Origin: Gymnopilus junonius | Lineage: Eukaryota; Basidiomycota; Agaricomycetes; Agaricales; Galerinaceae | Reading direction: 5' to 3' | NCBI GenBank assembly: GCA_015501075.1 | Contig: JADNYJ010000013.1 | Coordinates: forward strand, 62,001 to 126,000 | Length of the DNA stretch: 64,000 nucleotides | Made by a program: the position numbers and the translations under genes | The notes under the pieces: generated by a model | Seen by the model: the letters and a program-made list of their open reading frames with translations, nothing else | What the model was told of the DNA's origin: nothing | The model's database searches: none | Shown: positions 23,263 to 34,988 of the stretch, piece by piece | Layout of the letters: each line of letters begins with the position of its first letter | Position numbering within the stretch: the first letter of the stretch is position 1

Positions 23263-26239
23263 TCAAAGTTCATCCTCGTCATCCCATCTCGAAATCTTCC
23301 CCAGCGGCCGCCAATAATACTGCTTATATTTCTTCGTCTCGCTCCTCTTCGCAGGGCGGGGCATCATCGCCTTGATCAGCGCCGCCCGTTCCTGGTCTTC
23401 ATCCAATTCAGGAACATAGAACCACTGTGCTTCGAGCGGTCGATCAGAGTCATCCTAAAATAAAAATAATTGACCAAGATATTTAGCGTCCATGCTCGAA
23501 ATGCAGCAGAAAAAAAAGGTAGAAAAGGGTTAAAGACCCAATACACACCTTCCCACTACTCTCCACCTTGCCAAAAACACCACTCCCGCCCTTCGCAGCT
23601 TCCCCGCTCTCCAACACCCTTCCAAACAACTTCATCCACTCTTTATCTGTCCGGCCCCCTTCATTCTTCAACGCCGGCTGGGCCTTCATCACGCTTTTGA
23701 ACAGAGAGGAAACAGGCAGAGAGGACGCGCGCGACATGGCCATCGTCTCGATAAGCAGGCCGCATATTTGGGCATGTAAGGCGGCCGTGGTGGGGTCCAA
23801 AGGCTCCGATATAGACGTAGAAGAAACATGCTTTTCCTCATTGGAAGCATCGTGAGACCGATTGCGTGGCCGACGTGGTTGTTTGCCCGACCGCTGTTTT
23901 GTTGACGGCAATGAAGCGGACGCTGACGTTGCTAATGCTGGTGCGGACGATGATGATGACGCGACATCATCTTTCCTGTTCTTTTTCACCGACTTGGTCT
24001 TGGATGCAGCCTCCGTATCAGAAAGCGCGTGATTCTCCACATCCACGTCCACATCTGCATCGTCTTCCGCTTTGCGCTTCCCGGCTTCCTTCTCTTGCTC
24101 CTTGTTTTTCGACTTCTTCGCACCCGCAAACTTGGCCTTCACAGCAGCAACAGAGGACGGTAACGAAGAAGTGGAAGCAGCGGCATCTGCAGCCGCCACA
24201 GATGAAGACGCAACACCAACATCCTCCTCCTTCTCCACATTCACCTTGCACTTCTTCTTGATAGGACCAGAGCCTTCCCCGCCCTGTTCCTTCTTCCTCT
24301 TCCCTTTCTTAGCTTCCGTGATCGGAGCAGGAGCAGGAATAGTGGCACCTTTATTTCCTTTATTGGCATCGGAAGATGATGCTGATACAGAAGACTGACG
24401 AGCGCCATGACTATCTTTTGACGCACTCGCACCAGGTACAGGTTTCTTCTGTTCCTGCTTCGTCTTTCCCTTGGCAGAAGCCAACGCGGATACGGATGTA
24501 GATGCAGAGGAAAAAGCTGCGTGTGGTTCCGCCTCTGAAGACGAAGAAGGCGATGGCGAGGAAGAGGATGTAGACTTCTCTGCTACAGAAGATCCGAGCG
24601 CTGGACTAGCTTCGTCATCAGTCACTGACACCACATTCTTCCGATTATGGACGATCTCGACGTGGCTTAAGGATACTTCTTCCGCTGGTGAATTCGTACT
24701 AACGGAAAGAGGACTTGAGGTGACAGATATCGAAGCAGGATCAAGATCGGCATGTAATGTCCGATCTTCCTGTCCGTCTTCAATCGACAGCAGTGAGGAT
24801 CTAGTCACCTCCACATGACTTGTGGATGATGATCCAGTTGGCGCAGACGACTTGGCGATGGAGGTGAATGAAGAGGCAGATAATGCTTTCGAGGCCGCCT
24901 AAACAAAGACTTATGAGAAGCGCTTCCCCAAAAAAATTGCGATCAATGCCATTGGCCAACTCACAAAATCAGCGGGAGCATCATCAAGCGCATTCAGCAC
25001 GCTGGAGACCGTAAGAGGCTCGGAAATATCCTCTTCATCGTCATCCGGAAGCTCCGATAAAGGCGAGGAAGATCTCATAATCTCCAATCCCTCTTCATCA
25101 GCACGACCAAACAAAAAAGGAGAAGACGATCTTGACATTTGCATCGACACAGAGCAGCTTACGGGCGAAAGAGGCGGGGAGGAAGGAGGTAATAGGGAAG
25201 ACCGCATCGCATCATCGACAGTGGCATCGACGCCCTGCTCATCATCAGCATCGTCATTCACATCGACATCCATGCTGCTCTCGCGATCACTGCTCAGAGA
25301 AGGCATGGTATGCGGTGACTCGACTTCTTCCGTCTCCGCTCCGCCAGACGTGGAAGTATTGATAGCATTAGTTCCGATGACCACCGGCTTGTCTGCGGCG
25401 TCCTTATTTGAAGTCGTATGATCAGCCAGATCATTGCTTTGAGCAGCCGTTGGGGGTGGTGGTACAAAGGTAGTTTCAGGCGCAGAAGTGGACAGAGCAG
25501 GATCTGAAATCCTCCTTGAAGGATCTACCAACGTCGGAGTCGGTATCCGGGACTGTGTAGGAGCAGACTTCCTAGATGGTAATAGAGTGGAGGTTGGCTT
25601 AAAAGGTAAAGCATCTTTTCTCCACTGTCCACGCTCGGCGGAAGTGCGAAAAAAGGTGCGCCTCAGCCCGAAGCCCATCCTGAAAAAATCGTTCTCATCT
25701 TCCTTCTCATCTCCTTCCTCCTCACTGTCTGAAAATCTGCCAGAAGAAGTTTGCGCGGGAGCGCTCTTGCTCGTGTGCTCGGAATCTTCCGCGTGGAGCA
25801 CGTCGCGCTCCGCATCTTCTGAAAATTCGGAGGTGTCGAAGTCTGAAGTTGGTGGGTAATGATAGGAATAATCCGAGGAATATTCAGGCGTATGGGAGAC
25901 GCGAGTGTATGCTGGCGTTGGACGCTTGAAATGCGCTTCCCTGGGATACCGCTCCTGCCATGTAGTGTGTGGATCTTCAATATGCTCTCCATAGCCGCGA
26001 AAAGCGGCATCAGGCGCAATTTCTGGGCTAGAGCGAATATATGTGTAGCCATAGGAATGTCTCGCCACATAGGGCGTCCGAGGGGGCGACGACGAGCGCG
26101 GCGGTGAGGAAGAATAAGGGGAACGGGTGGCATGACGAGCTGGCCATTGAGCAGGGGTGTTTTGATGTGTGTACTGCGTGTACTTGCGGTTTCTGTGGTC
26201 CTCCGCCGACGTGGGCAGCGACGAGAGGCGGTTTGACAT
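23263..26239 (-). CDS. Ser/Ala-rich low-complexity protein with conserved C-terminus
   Basis: Three exons, 24965-26239, 23549-24898 and 23263-23454, give 938 residues; ATG at 26237-26239. Residues 1-750 are disordered: Ser/Pro-rich, with acidic runs (DDDEED, DDADDEQ) and Lys-rich stretches (KGKRKKEQ, KKKCKV) that look like nuclear localisation signals. The folded part is at the end: ALHAQICGLLIETMAMSRAS, DKEWMKLFGRVLE, then QWFYVPELDEDQERAALI and SETKKYKQYYWRPLGKISRW. The helices followed by a Trp/Tyr-rich strand pair suggest a small winged-helix-like fold, but that is inference. The family looks basidiomycete-specific to me and I cannot name it. Long open frames on the opposite strand are a by-product of the Ser codon bias. 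Confidence 0.75.
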
Positions 26240-28514
26240 GGACGTTGAGGTGATAAGAAAGTGGGCATCACGTGCAAGACCGCGTTCTGTTGTGTAAACG
26301 CGTTTTCACGCGGAGATTGAATATCTTTATCATCCGAAATAGGGGCTATCGCCGCACGCGTCGCATCACGCGACTGTCAACAGTGGTCTTATGGACCGAG
26401 GCTTAGAAGCTAGAGCAGAGATAAAGGATAAATGTGTCGATAGCAGGACATTAACACGTACCCATGGGGAAACAATGCCTGTGCGAACACGGGGAATCGT
26501 CGAGAAAGGGAGACGAGTCTGTCCAGATGATCCTGCTGACGACATTCTCTAGAGACACACCATTGGAGCTTCTGCCTGGGCCAATCAGACTGCAGACACG
26601 AGGCAGAGAAATGGAATGCATATCCAGAATTTCGGAAACAGCGCCCACCTTACTAACACCATGGCCAGTCTCCAGGTGCACACCCATCGACCTTCTGAGT
26701 CTCAGGTGGGAAAGGAAGACCATCTCATATTGAAGATGACAGGGCCGCTGAGTCGAATCGTAGCGTTCATATGCCGTTGTAGTCCATATTCTTGAGCAGG
26801 GGACAGGACTTGATTTGATCAGAGCACGGCTTTCATAGTGAGTGACGCGATAGAGAAATAAAACTTGGTGGTATGCCATCCGTTGAGCTGGGATTCCAAA
26901 GGGTTGGGAGTAAGCCCAACCATATATGTTTGGACAATGAAAAGAAGAGCTCAAGGCAGGAGTAGTTCTCCTGGTTCTGTGATTCCGAGAGACAAGACAA
27001 CGGTCTACCAGATCTCTAAGTCTTGATAATACTTTCGAACAGAGGAGGCAACAGCCGCTTGCTTGCCATTCAGCCACTCATCTCGAGTCGAGAGCAGAGC
27101 TTGATGTGGCCAGAGGGAGAACTTCATAGGAAAGACGAGTGAAACAAACGTGGGCGGCCTTGCAGTTGTCGAGGAATGTTCCAAAACGAGGGCAAATCCT
27201 ATAGATATAATTTGAGGCGCAATGAGAAGTAGGCTTGTAAACTCAGAAATAACCCACTTGGTCCTGTGAACCGAAGGAAAGACAGCAGTATTCTTAGTGC
27301 GATGATCCCAAGAAACCATTCCATGATCAACAACGACAAAGGAAGTTCTCGACGGCTGTCCGTCCGAGTCTCATTAACTAGGCAGGTACTACTTAGAAGC
27401 AAGAGTCTGGTCATGAGACGATATCAGAGTTTAATACAGTAAAAAGAAGGCCCTTTCAATACAGAAATAACTCACCTGGCTCTGTGATCCTGAGACATGT
27501 TATCGGGCTGGGCTTGAGGCCAACGCCAGATCCTTGCTCCCCAAAGAGTACCCCACCTAGCGAGTGGAGTGTAATCCGAAATGAATGAATGAGTGACCTT
27601 CCAGGACGAAAAGAACCATACCTCCTGCAGTTAGCCTGAGAGACTGTGCAGTAACACAGAATCAAAGGTGTCTAAACGTGTGTATAGCCAACATCCTTCC
27701 TTGTCCGAATTCCGCCTTCTATAAGAACCTACCAATGAAAGTTCCAATCAGCACCAAATCTTAAAAGAAAACCTCACAAATGCGATAGCATACATTCACA
27801 ACTCACTAGGTTAGGCTTTTCTGAGAGAGTCGATATGGAATAGCTCATGACCGAATGAGCCTCAAGGACTAGGACGGAACTCAGCTATCTCGAGCCGTAA
27901 CAAAGCAAAGCAGAATCCGCCGGCTCAACTTCCTCCCACCAAAAAAAGTTGAGTCAAAGCTTCTCAAGCTACTGGAGCGACAATAGCCAGTTCTAGAGAG
28001 AAAAAGAAAAGAAACATGCTCAACAGCGCCTTCAACAGACACAATGCAAACACCCGTCACCAGTTCAACTCACCTGGCTGTAACCTCTAAATTGCACTGG
28101 CCGCAAATTAGGCACCCTGAACTTGGGCTTCGGCACCCTAAGGAGCTTTACAGTAACATCTCAGAGCCTGAAGAACGAGAGCGAGCATGATGAGGATAAA
28201 ATTGTGGTTAGTGAGAAGAAGGAACCTGATGGAAAGGCGTAATTGAACCAAAATCAAACGTTCCGAAAATAAGACGATGACGTAAGGATTGTATCTCTGC
28301 TTCCTTCCAGCTCCTTCCGCCATTGCCCTAGGCTTGAAATTGCCCAGTGTAATACATTTATTCCACTTCACAATCCGAAATATCTGTCAATATATCTAAG
28401 ACTGAAGCTTTGACTCTTATTCCTGGTTGTTCTGATCTGGGCCAGCCGTAGAAAGGATATAGTACATACAAATTCCTCTACTCTATTCGATAACTCAAAG
28501 CCATTACAATCTGA
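26240..28514. other. Unassigned region with degenerate intron-like repeats
   Basis: No protein family is recognised. On the minus strand three segments read alike: ending near 26955 (LSLGITEPGELLL), near 27250 (LSFLRFTGPSGLFL) and near 27470 (TCLRITEPGELFLY). The third is followed by a good GTGAGT donor, and a similar CCAGGTGAGTTG lies at 28067-28078. An ATG at 28321-28323 opens a hydrophobic stretch (RYNPYVIVLFSERLILVQL). These may be remnants of a multi-exon membrane-protein gene or of a repeated element, but no continuous gene model holds. Confidence 0.3.
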
Positions 28515-29525
28515 ATGACAAAGATCCAGCCTGAAGACCTTCCTGAAAGTGGAAGGTACAGTGCTATCGAATCTTCTACTGGATCCCTTCGCGGATACTA
28601 GAGCGGGAGATTTTTGAGCTTGCGCTGTCTTGAGCTTTCCTCGATGCGCCCCATCGCTAGCTCTCATTGCCAAGCGGGTTCAGCAATGGTGAGTTAATTA
28701 TAATCTTTGCTTTGCTTTCTTACCCTGCTCAATGTTTTACAACTGGTCAGGATAGAACCTTTGATTTATAAATTACTGGTATTTGAGGCGCCTTATAATT
28801 GCCTTGCACCGCTATATGAATCTAGAAGGATCAAAAAATCGAACTTTGGACGGACGACGGCCTATGCAAAGCACGTCCTCTTGGACGGCATCGATGCGCC
28901 TACTGCATTCGAAATTTTACAGGCCTGCAGTAACGTCACCAATCTTGCGTTATGGAATTGGGCTAAGATCAAGGACGATGATGTCGAATTGCTTACCCAA
29001 CTTATCCTCTCGCTTCCCATCGAAAGGCTATCTGCCGATATCCTGGTACTAAGCGGTTGGGACCTGACCGATGATCAATGTAATTTCGAAACTTCCTTGT
29101 CCCCCACAGCTGAATTCAACTACCCATTCTTCGTCAACCTCACCCATTTCCAGGTGACCCACATGCCCAAGTATCTACTTGCCTGGAGCAGATGGAAGAA
29201 CCTTGCCCTTCTTCGCAGACTTACTCATCCCCTCCTGCCTGCTTCCTCTGTTGAATTGGTGGAAGAGATACTGAACGCGTGTAAGAAGATACAACTCCTT
29301 GTGCTCATTCACCGAGACGAAATGAATGAGCCGTGGACTGAGAAGCATCCTGATGTCGAGATCATGAATGACGCGCGGGTCGTACAGATGGCTGCCAAGG
29401 ATGACGATGGTTGGATTGAGGATCGGTGGATTCCTGGAGCGCAAGGGAAGGAGGATGTTTGGAGGAAGGTGCAGAAGGTGCAGAAGCTGAGAGCTCAAAT
29501 TCTCAAAAGTCGCACAGGTGATTGA
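28515..29525 (+). pseudogene. F-box/LRR-like protein gene, first exon frameshifted
   Basis: Exon 2 (about 28750-29525) is open: IEPLIYKLLVFEAPYN, then TNLALWNW, LTHFQVTHMPKYLL, and a C-terminus with WIEDRWIPGAQGKEDVW. It joins by a GTGAGT..CAG intron to exon 1, which should read RILEREIFELAL, then SLALIAKRVQQW. In exon 1 the frame changes near 28580 and again near 28611, where an in-frame TGA appears; adding one T in the TT run at 28611-28612 removes the stop and restores the frame together. The gene at 61015-62018 is a paralogue (LPYELERDIFELAARAF, VEAVIYETVIL). Such F-box-like proteins, with a short first exon ending in Trp just before the intron, are common in agaricomycetes. Start is probably the ATG at 28515. 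Function is unknown. Confidence 0.6.
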
Positions 29526-30231
29526 TATATAGCTTTAATGTCTCGAAATCATCCAGTATTTTAACTTGAATAGAACGGTAGTGGACGTGAAGGGTACACT
29601 TTTAACTTCACATGAAAAAACCTCATACCTCGGCCTAGCGTGCCTAGAGTCCTTGAGCGATGGAAGGTGGGGTTGAATTGCAGACTTGCAGTCCCTTTAG
29701 AGTATTTATTATTGCGTCCTCTTTCTTGAATCGATCCTCATCAGCTCCATTCCATGTGATTGAAATATTGCATAGTGAACGGGTCGACGTTAGGCTCTTT
29801 GTTGCTTTCGACCATCTACACAGGAGTTAGTATTTAGACAAAAGCTGAGAGAAATAGGAAATAAAAAAGTCAGACGTACAATTCAAGACAATCGTAAGCG
29901 AAAGTTCGAGAACAAATATTGCCCTTCCAAAATGGCTGAGCTCGTAAAGTCCCTCCGCAGTTTATACGGAAGAAGTTCCTGTCCTCCGAGTCCAAAGTAA
30001 GCTAGCTAGGCAATTCCTGGTAGAGGCGTTAATGCAAGTCGATGATTTAACGTTCAAAATAGGGGGATGCCACCGCCAAACATGTGCAACATGGCTTTCT
30101 GTGAATTATTTTCCGCGTCTAATTTCTTTCGGTTTCCACTTTTGCTTCCTCTCTCCACACTACAGCGCCCAAAGTTTTCCTAAAGAAATCGAATACATAA
30201 TTTCGTTTCTAGGAAACTTTAATTCTCAATT
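29526..30231. other. Intergenic region before REX1
   Basis: Contains the REX1 promoter and leader (CT-rich before the ATG). No other gene, repeat or RNA is recognised. Confidence 0.45.
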
Positions 30232-32956
30232 ATGAAGCGCGAACGAACAGAAGGACCGGTATCCGACGAAAGTGCGAAGCGGGCCAAGACTTCGGAGAAT
30301 GGGCCATCCATTAATAATGGCGCTGTCGAGCAGGACGAAGGAGGATGGAGCAAGGTGGAGAAGAGGAAGAAAAAGAAGAAGGACAAGAGCGAGCGTAAAG
30401 TACTGGTGAGTATTTTCTTTTTCTTTGTCCTTGGGCTTTTCGGGCAGGGTATTGTGCGTGCTATGTGTTTGGTTCTCTTTTTGATCGCACCTCACCGTCC
30501 CCCGCCAGAAGCACGTTTGCTTGATACCCCTTTCTTTTCTCTCTTTTCTTCTTCTTTTTGTCATTGTACCATGTCGCTGACGGCTACTACCTCTCCTCCT
30601 ACGGCTACTGTCGTTATTCAGACTGCGAACCATCCCAGGTTTATGTACTGCAATCATGAGATCGTCAAGCGGAACCATGCTATTACAATTGATGTAAGTG
30701 CCACTAACTGGACAATCGTTTATAAGGGCTTTTGCTGACTTGATTCGTTTACTAGGATGTTCGTGATTTGGTGTTACACCTCGTAGCAGATGCTCCTCCG
30801 CCGAATTGGCTTCGCATTGATGTAAGTTTCGCTGTAATTTGGTATTACACAGAACTGACTCCATTCTTTTCTTCCCCCGCCTTTACCTAGAATCCCAACA
30901 TGATCCAGAAAGTCGTCACCCTCCTCGTACCGGGCCTGACTCCCGAGCTACTCGCCTTACCACCTCTCCCCACCGCTGCAACTTCAAATCCCAATTTACC
31001 ACTTTCGATACCCCTGTTGTCTTCGAGCAGTGCCACGGTACCAAACGGTACCGATTTTTCAACCACCTCGTCGGCGGAAAATATACCCTTCATCGCGAGC
31101 ACGTTCAGCCACGCGTGTCCGACCCGTGCACCTGGTGACCAAACGAGGATGCACAGCGTACTCAGCTCGTTCTTTAACGGACCAGTGAGTGGCGAGGAAA
31201 AGAAAAGGAGGCTCACTCAGAGAGTGCAATGTATGTTCCTTTTGTTTTTTTTTTTCGTTTTTGTGATTTTTTTTATTGACGTTGATTTGCAGCAGAGATC
31301 AACAAAACCGATCCGACGCAGTACCTCCTCACACTAGAGCAGATGATCGAAAATGATTACCCGATACCCTCGTATATGGCGGATGTCTTTGAGAAGCCGG
31401 ATGGATGGAAAGAGACGCCCCAGTTGCCAACGTCACAGCACTCGAGTAAGGAGAACAAGTGGAAGCAGAAGATATACGCCATCGATTGTGAGATGGTACG
31501 TCCTAGGCCTTGACAGTTATTTCTTTTTGTTTGCGCTTTTGTTGCGTAGGAAGAATGCTTCAGCTGACTCGGTCTTCTCTTCTTGCGGTTTAGTGTATAA
31601 CTGAAGATGGTAAAGAGCTGACGAGGGTCTGTCTGATTGACTATACGTCTGGCATTGTCATTTACGACCAGCTCGTAAAACCTTCCAAACCGATCATTGA
31701 CTACCTCACAAGGTAACGTAATTTCCTGTTTATTCATTTCACGTGGTCTCTGACGCTGACATGCACTCTCTCTGAATATATAGGTGGTCAGGCATTACAG
31801 CCGAAGCGCTAGCACCTGTAACTACAACCCTCTCCCAAGTACAAGAACACATTCTCCGCCTGCTCTCCCCACCGCCCCCAAAACCAAACCCCTTCTCTAC
31901 CCCTTCTTCTCCGTCCTCCCCTAAAAAACATTCTGCTCCCCTCCACCCACCTACTCCGATCCTCCTCGGACATTCCCTCGAATCCGACCTTAAAGCCCTC
32001 AAAATCTGCCACCCCCTCTGCATTGACACCGCCCTTCTCTACCACCACCCCCGCGGACGGCCGTTGAAGCCCGGTCTCGCGTGGTTAACAAAGAAATGGT
32101 GCGGCCGAGAGATTCAGATGCGAGGGGAGGGCGGCCACGATCCCGAGGAGGACGCGCGGGCGTGTGTGGATTTGTTAAAGAAGAAGATGGAAATGGGCCC
32201 TGGGTTCGGTGAGTTCAAGGTAGATTGGGAGAGTATCTTTGAGAGAATGGGGAGAGCTGGATCTGGGTCGGGGAAGGGCGGCGGTGGGGAAGGCATACGA
32301 GGCGCAGTAGTAGATCACGGGAACCCGAGTGTTATGCATGGCGCCAAGGCGACTACTGCTATTGGGTGCAAGACCGATGAGGAGGTATTACGAAATCTGT
32401 TGGATGTTCTGCCGAGTCATCAATTCGTGTTTGGGAGGTTTATGGAGTTAGCGAATACGTTGGGATGTAAGTTTTTTCCGCACATCCTGTTTTCAAGCCC
32501 TCACTGTATTTTTTTTTCTACCTAGGGGTAACACCCAAAGCCAGCCCCGACCAACCACTGCCCATCCCTCCTCCGTCAGCGTCAACAGACCCCGCTCCCT
32601 CCCCCGAAATTCTCTCCCAATCCCTCTCAAGCCTTAACACGCACTTGCGCGCACTCCACTCGGCCCTCCCACCACGGACCGCTTTGATCATATTCTCAGG
32701 CCACTCGGACCCGCGCAAGATGTCCGTGCTGAACGCACGGAAGAACACGTTTGAGGGTTTGCTGAAATCCGGGCGGACGCCAGAGGAAATTATGAAGGGC
32801 GGGCACGGTGTGGGTACAAATGGGACTAACGGAAATGGGTTAGAAGGAAAAGGTGATGGAGTTGGGTTGAGGTGGACGATGTCGGATGCCAGGGATTTAG
32901 AGGAAGCCGTTGAGCTTGCACGAAGGGGACTGTTGTTTTTGGGTGTCAAACAGTAG
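30232..32956 (+). CDS. REX1: RNA exonuclease, REX1/REXO1 type (DEDDh)
   Basis: A 3'-5' exoribonuclease of the DEDDh class; yeast Rex1 (Rnh70) trims 5S rRNA, tRNA and 5.8S rRNA 3' ends in the nucleus. Start ATG 30232. Exons: 30232-30399 (or to 30405), 30622-30693, 30756-30821, 30891-31230, 31293-31495, 31594-31712, 31784-32466 and 32526-32956, about 693 residues. The catalytic domain spans roughly residues 280-470: YAIDCEM (ExoI, Asp and Glu ligands, split by an intron right after GAG ATG), [13 protein letters not shown] (ExoII) and [15 protein letters not shown] (ExoIII, His and Asp). [11 protein letters not shown] precedes ExoIII as in Rex1. The N-terminus is basic ([13 protein letters not shown]), a likely nuclear signal, and the C-terminus carries an extra 150 residues ([13 protein letters not shown]). 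The first exon junction is the least certain point. Confidence 0.9.
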
Positions 32957-33123
32957 TAGACCTGCTGGTACTATCTTACTCTTGCCATCGTACTTTTGCT
33001 AGTCTCTTTTGCATGCAGTACATACCATTGTACCCACGAAGTTGAGTTTCCTACTTACACGAGGAGAGTTGAAGAAAACGGGCAAGTCATTTAGCGCTTC
33101 GTATGTAATTAGATGTTCACGGC

Positions 33124-33498
33124 CACAGGACAGGCCCCCGGACTGTAAGGCTCAAAGGTCGGATCCCAAAATACCAAAATTTCTGACTTTCTGTCTGCAC
33201 CAATTTTCGAAAATTCCGTCCGTTTTTCCTCTGGCCTAAGCCCCAAATTTCCAAATTTCTGTCCGGACCAAGAAAAAATAGCTAAAAATAGCCCAAAAAG
33301 CGCTTAAAAATTCCGAAATTTTCCCTCGAAAATTTTTTTTCGGCCAGGTCCCAAGTCCTGTCCGGACTTGACCACGGCATTCAGTCAAGTTTGCAGCAAA
33401 ACACGTCCGTTTCGGCTCCGGCCTATGGCCGGATTTTCAGAAAATCTGTCCGTTTTTGGATCCGACATTTTAGTTATATGTCCGGGGCCTCACAGGAC
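33124..33498. mobile_element. hAT-like miniature inverted-repeat element with 8-bp target duplication
   Basis: The element is 33132-33490 (359 bases). It has imperfect terminal inverted repeats of about 33-35 bases, starting AGGCCCC(C)GGAC and ending near GTCGGATCC inside. The direct repeat CACAGGAC flanks it exactly at 33124-33131 and 33491-33498. Eight-base target duplications are typical of hAT transposons. The interior is AT-rich with repeated GTCCG and AAATTTC segments and has no ORF, so it is non-autonomous. Confidence 0.82.
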
Positions 33499-34927
33499 GC
33501 GCATCCTGTCTAATTTGCGATACGTATGCATGTCATGTGTGATGCGCAGTTAGCACAAGGAGATTTTACTTCCCGCCATGCTTCGGACCGAGGTTTATGT
33601 TTAGATTGAGGCAGGCTATTTATAGTTCTTGCAGGAGTTGGCTTCGAGTTCGTTAACTCAAATGCACCCTGTTTTATACAATTCAAGCTGGTAGATGAAT
33701 TTCTGTGTAATATATACGAAAAAAACGAAGGTTACTACAAGCATATGAATCATAAATCCTCTTTTTGCAGGGCAATCATCCCCCAAGTGGGAACCCAGGT
33801 AACGCGTGTTATGGAATCAGGACGAATTGCGGAAAGGGTTTTATTCTGTTGTTGTCCTAACCGACCCATCTAATAGATATATGTGCCTGTTCTGAGAAGA
33901 TCACCCTGAGCCTGGGATTGAGTTAATAGAGATACCGCCCCGGAGTTCTGATGGCCAAGTTTATTGAACGTCCCTTCTCTCCAGGTTTCGCGGACACTGG
34001 CAAACAGCAGAACTTGAAGTTAGTCAGCTTCGGGAAGAGTAAGTAAGCTTGAATTCTACAAAAACAACGGAGAACGGAGAGTGCCCATTTTTCTCCTTCA
34101 GGATGGTTGATCTTGTTAGGTTGATCGTACCAGCAGAAGTGTTTCGAGTCCTTCCTTCTGCCTCGGCAGCCGCCACACCGCGAAGGGTTCTTTACTCGGG
34201 AGTCGAAAGATGGGTCCCGTTATATTCGAAGTCGACACGAGTCAAGTTGCGTTGAATGTTGTACAACTTCTGATCGCACACGGATGCCGACGCGATGGCT
34301 TATTAGCGTCTAGAGGCAGCGATCTAGAATTCCATTGGACCATGGACCTTCCTTGGCTAAAGATCAAAGAAAACCATGTGACATGACGGCGGGCAGGTAA
34401 ACTGCCAGAAAGCTGGGACATTAGCTGATATCAGTACTCAGTGTAGCCACTCGAGGTTATTCCGGGCTGAAACACAGGAGTGGAAAGGACGAAAAAGCGT
34501 TGCCGATGATCCACGAGCCCGATAAACCGGCGCTTGGATGCTGTGTAGGCGCGCCATCTATAATTGGCAGCCGTAATGTTTTGATTGGATATTGCTTAGT
34601 AGTACAGTGGTCCCGAGTTTAGAATGCTGCTCGCCATGATACCAGACTGCTCATTTGACTCCCACATTATGTCGGGATGTGGTTCGAATGAGTTATAACG
34701 GTAAGTGCGTCGGGTCTAGAATGTGTTGGGGAAGTTCACCTTTGCCTGATGTTTGGCTAGAATACGACAACTCCGTCTTCTAACGATCGTTATCCCCTTT
34801 GTTATGATATACAACAAGATGGCGTGCGTACTTTGTTACGCGGAGTATGCTGCTTATAAATGCTTCTCAATCACTCGTGATCCAAATTAAGCTCAATCCG
34901 TCTTTTGAGTCGCCAAAAATTTAGGCA
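33499..34927. other. Intergenic region
   Basis: 1.4 kb without a gene I can support. A 68-codon ORF at 34049-34255 has no recognisable domain. No RNA gene or clear repeat. Confidence 0.45.
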
Positions 34928-34934
34928 TATAAAA
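34928..34934 (+). promoter_or_regulatory. TATA box of the secreted beta-propeller gene
   Basis: TATAAAA lies 55 bases before the ATG at 34989, a position consistent with a short leader. A second TATAAA at about 34854 is farther away. Confidence 0.55.
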
Positions 34935-34988
34935 TGGTACTATGAACAAGATTGAAGGCCAACAAGCCTAGCTTGTCTCCCCTGGAAT

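Noticed and set aside
24072..24818. Long plus-strand ORFs opposite the Ser-rich gene
   Set aside because: They mirror its Ser/Ala codon bias, have no domain and no splice or start logic; the minus-strand three-exon model explains the region.
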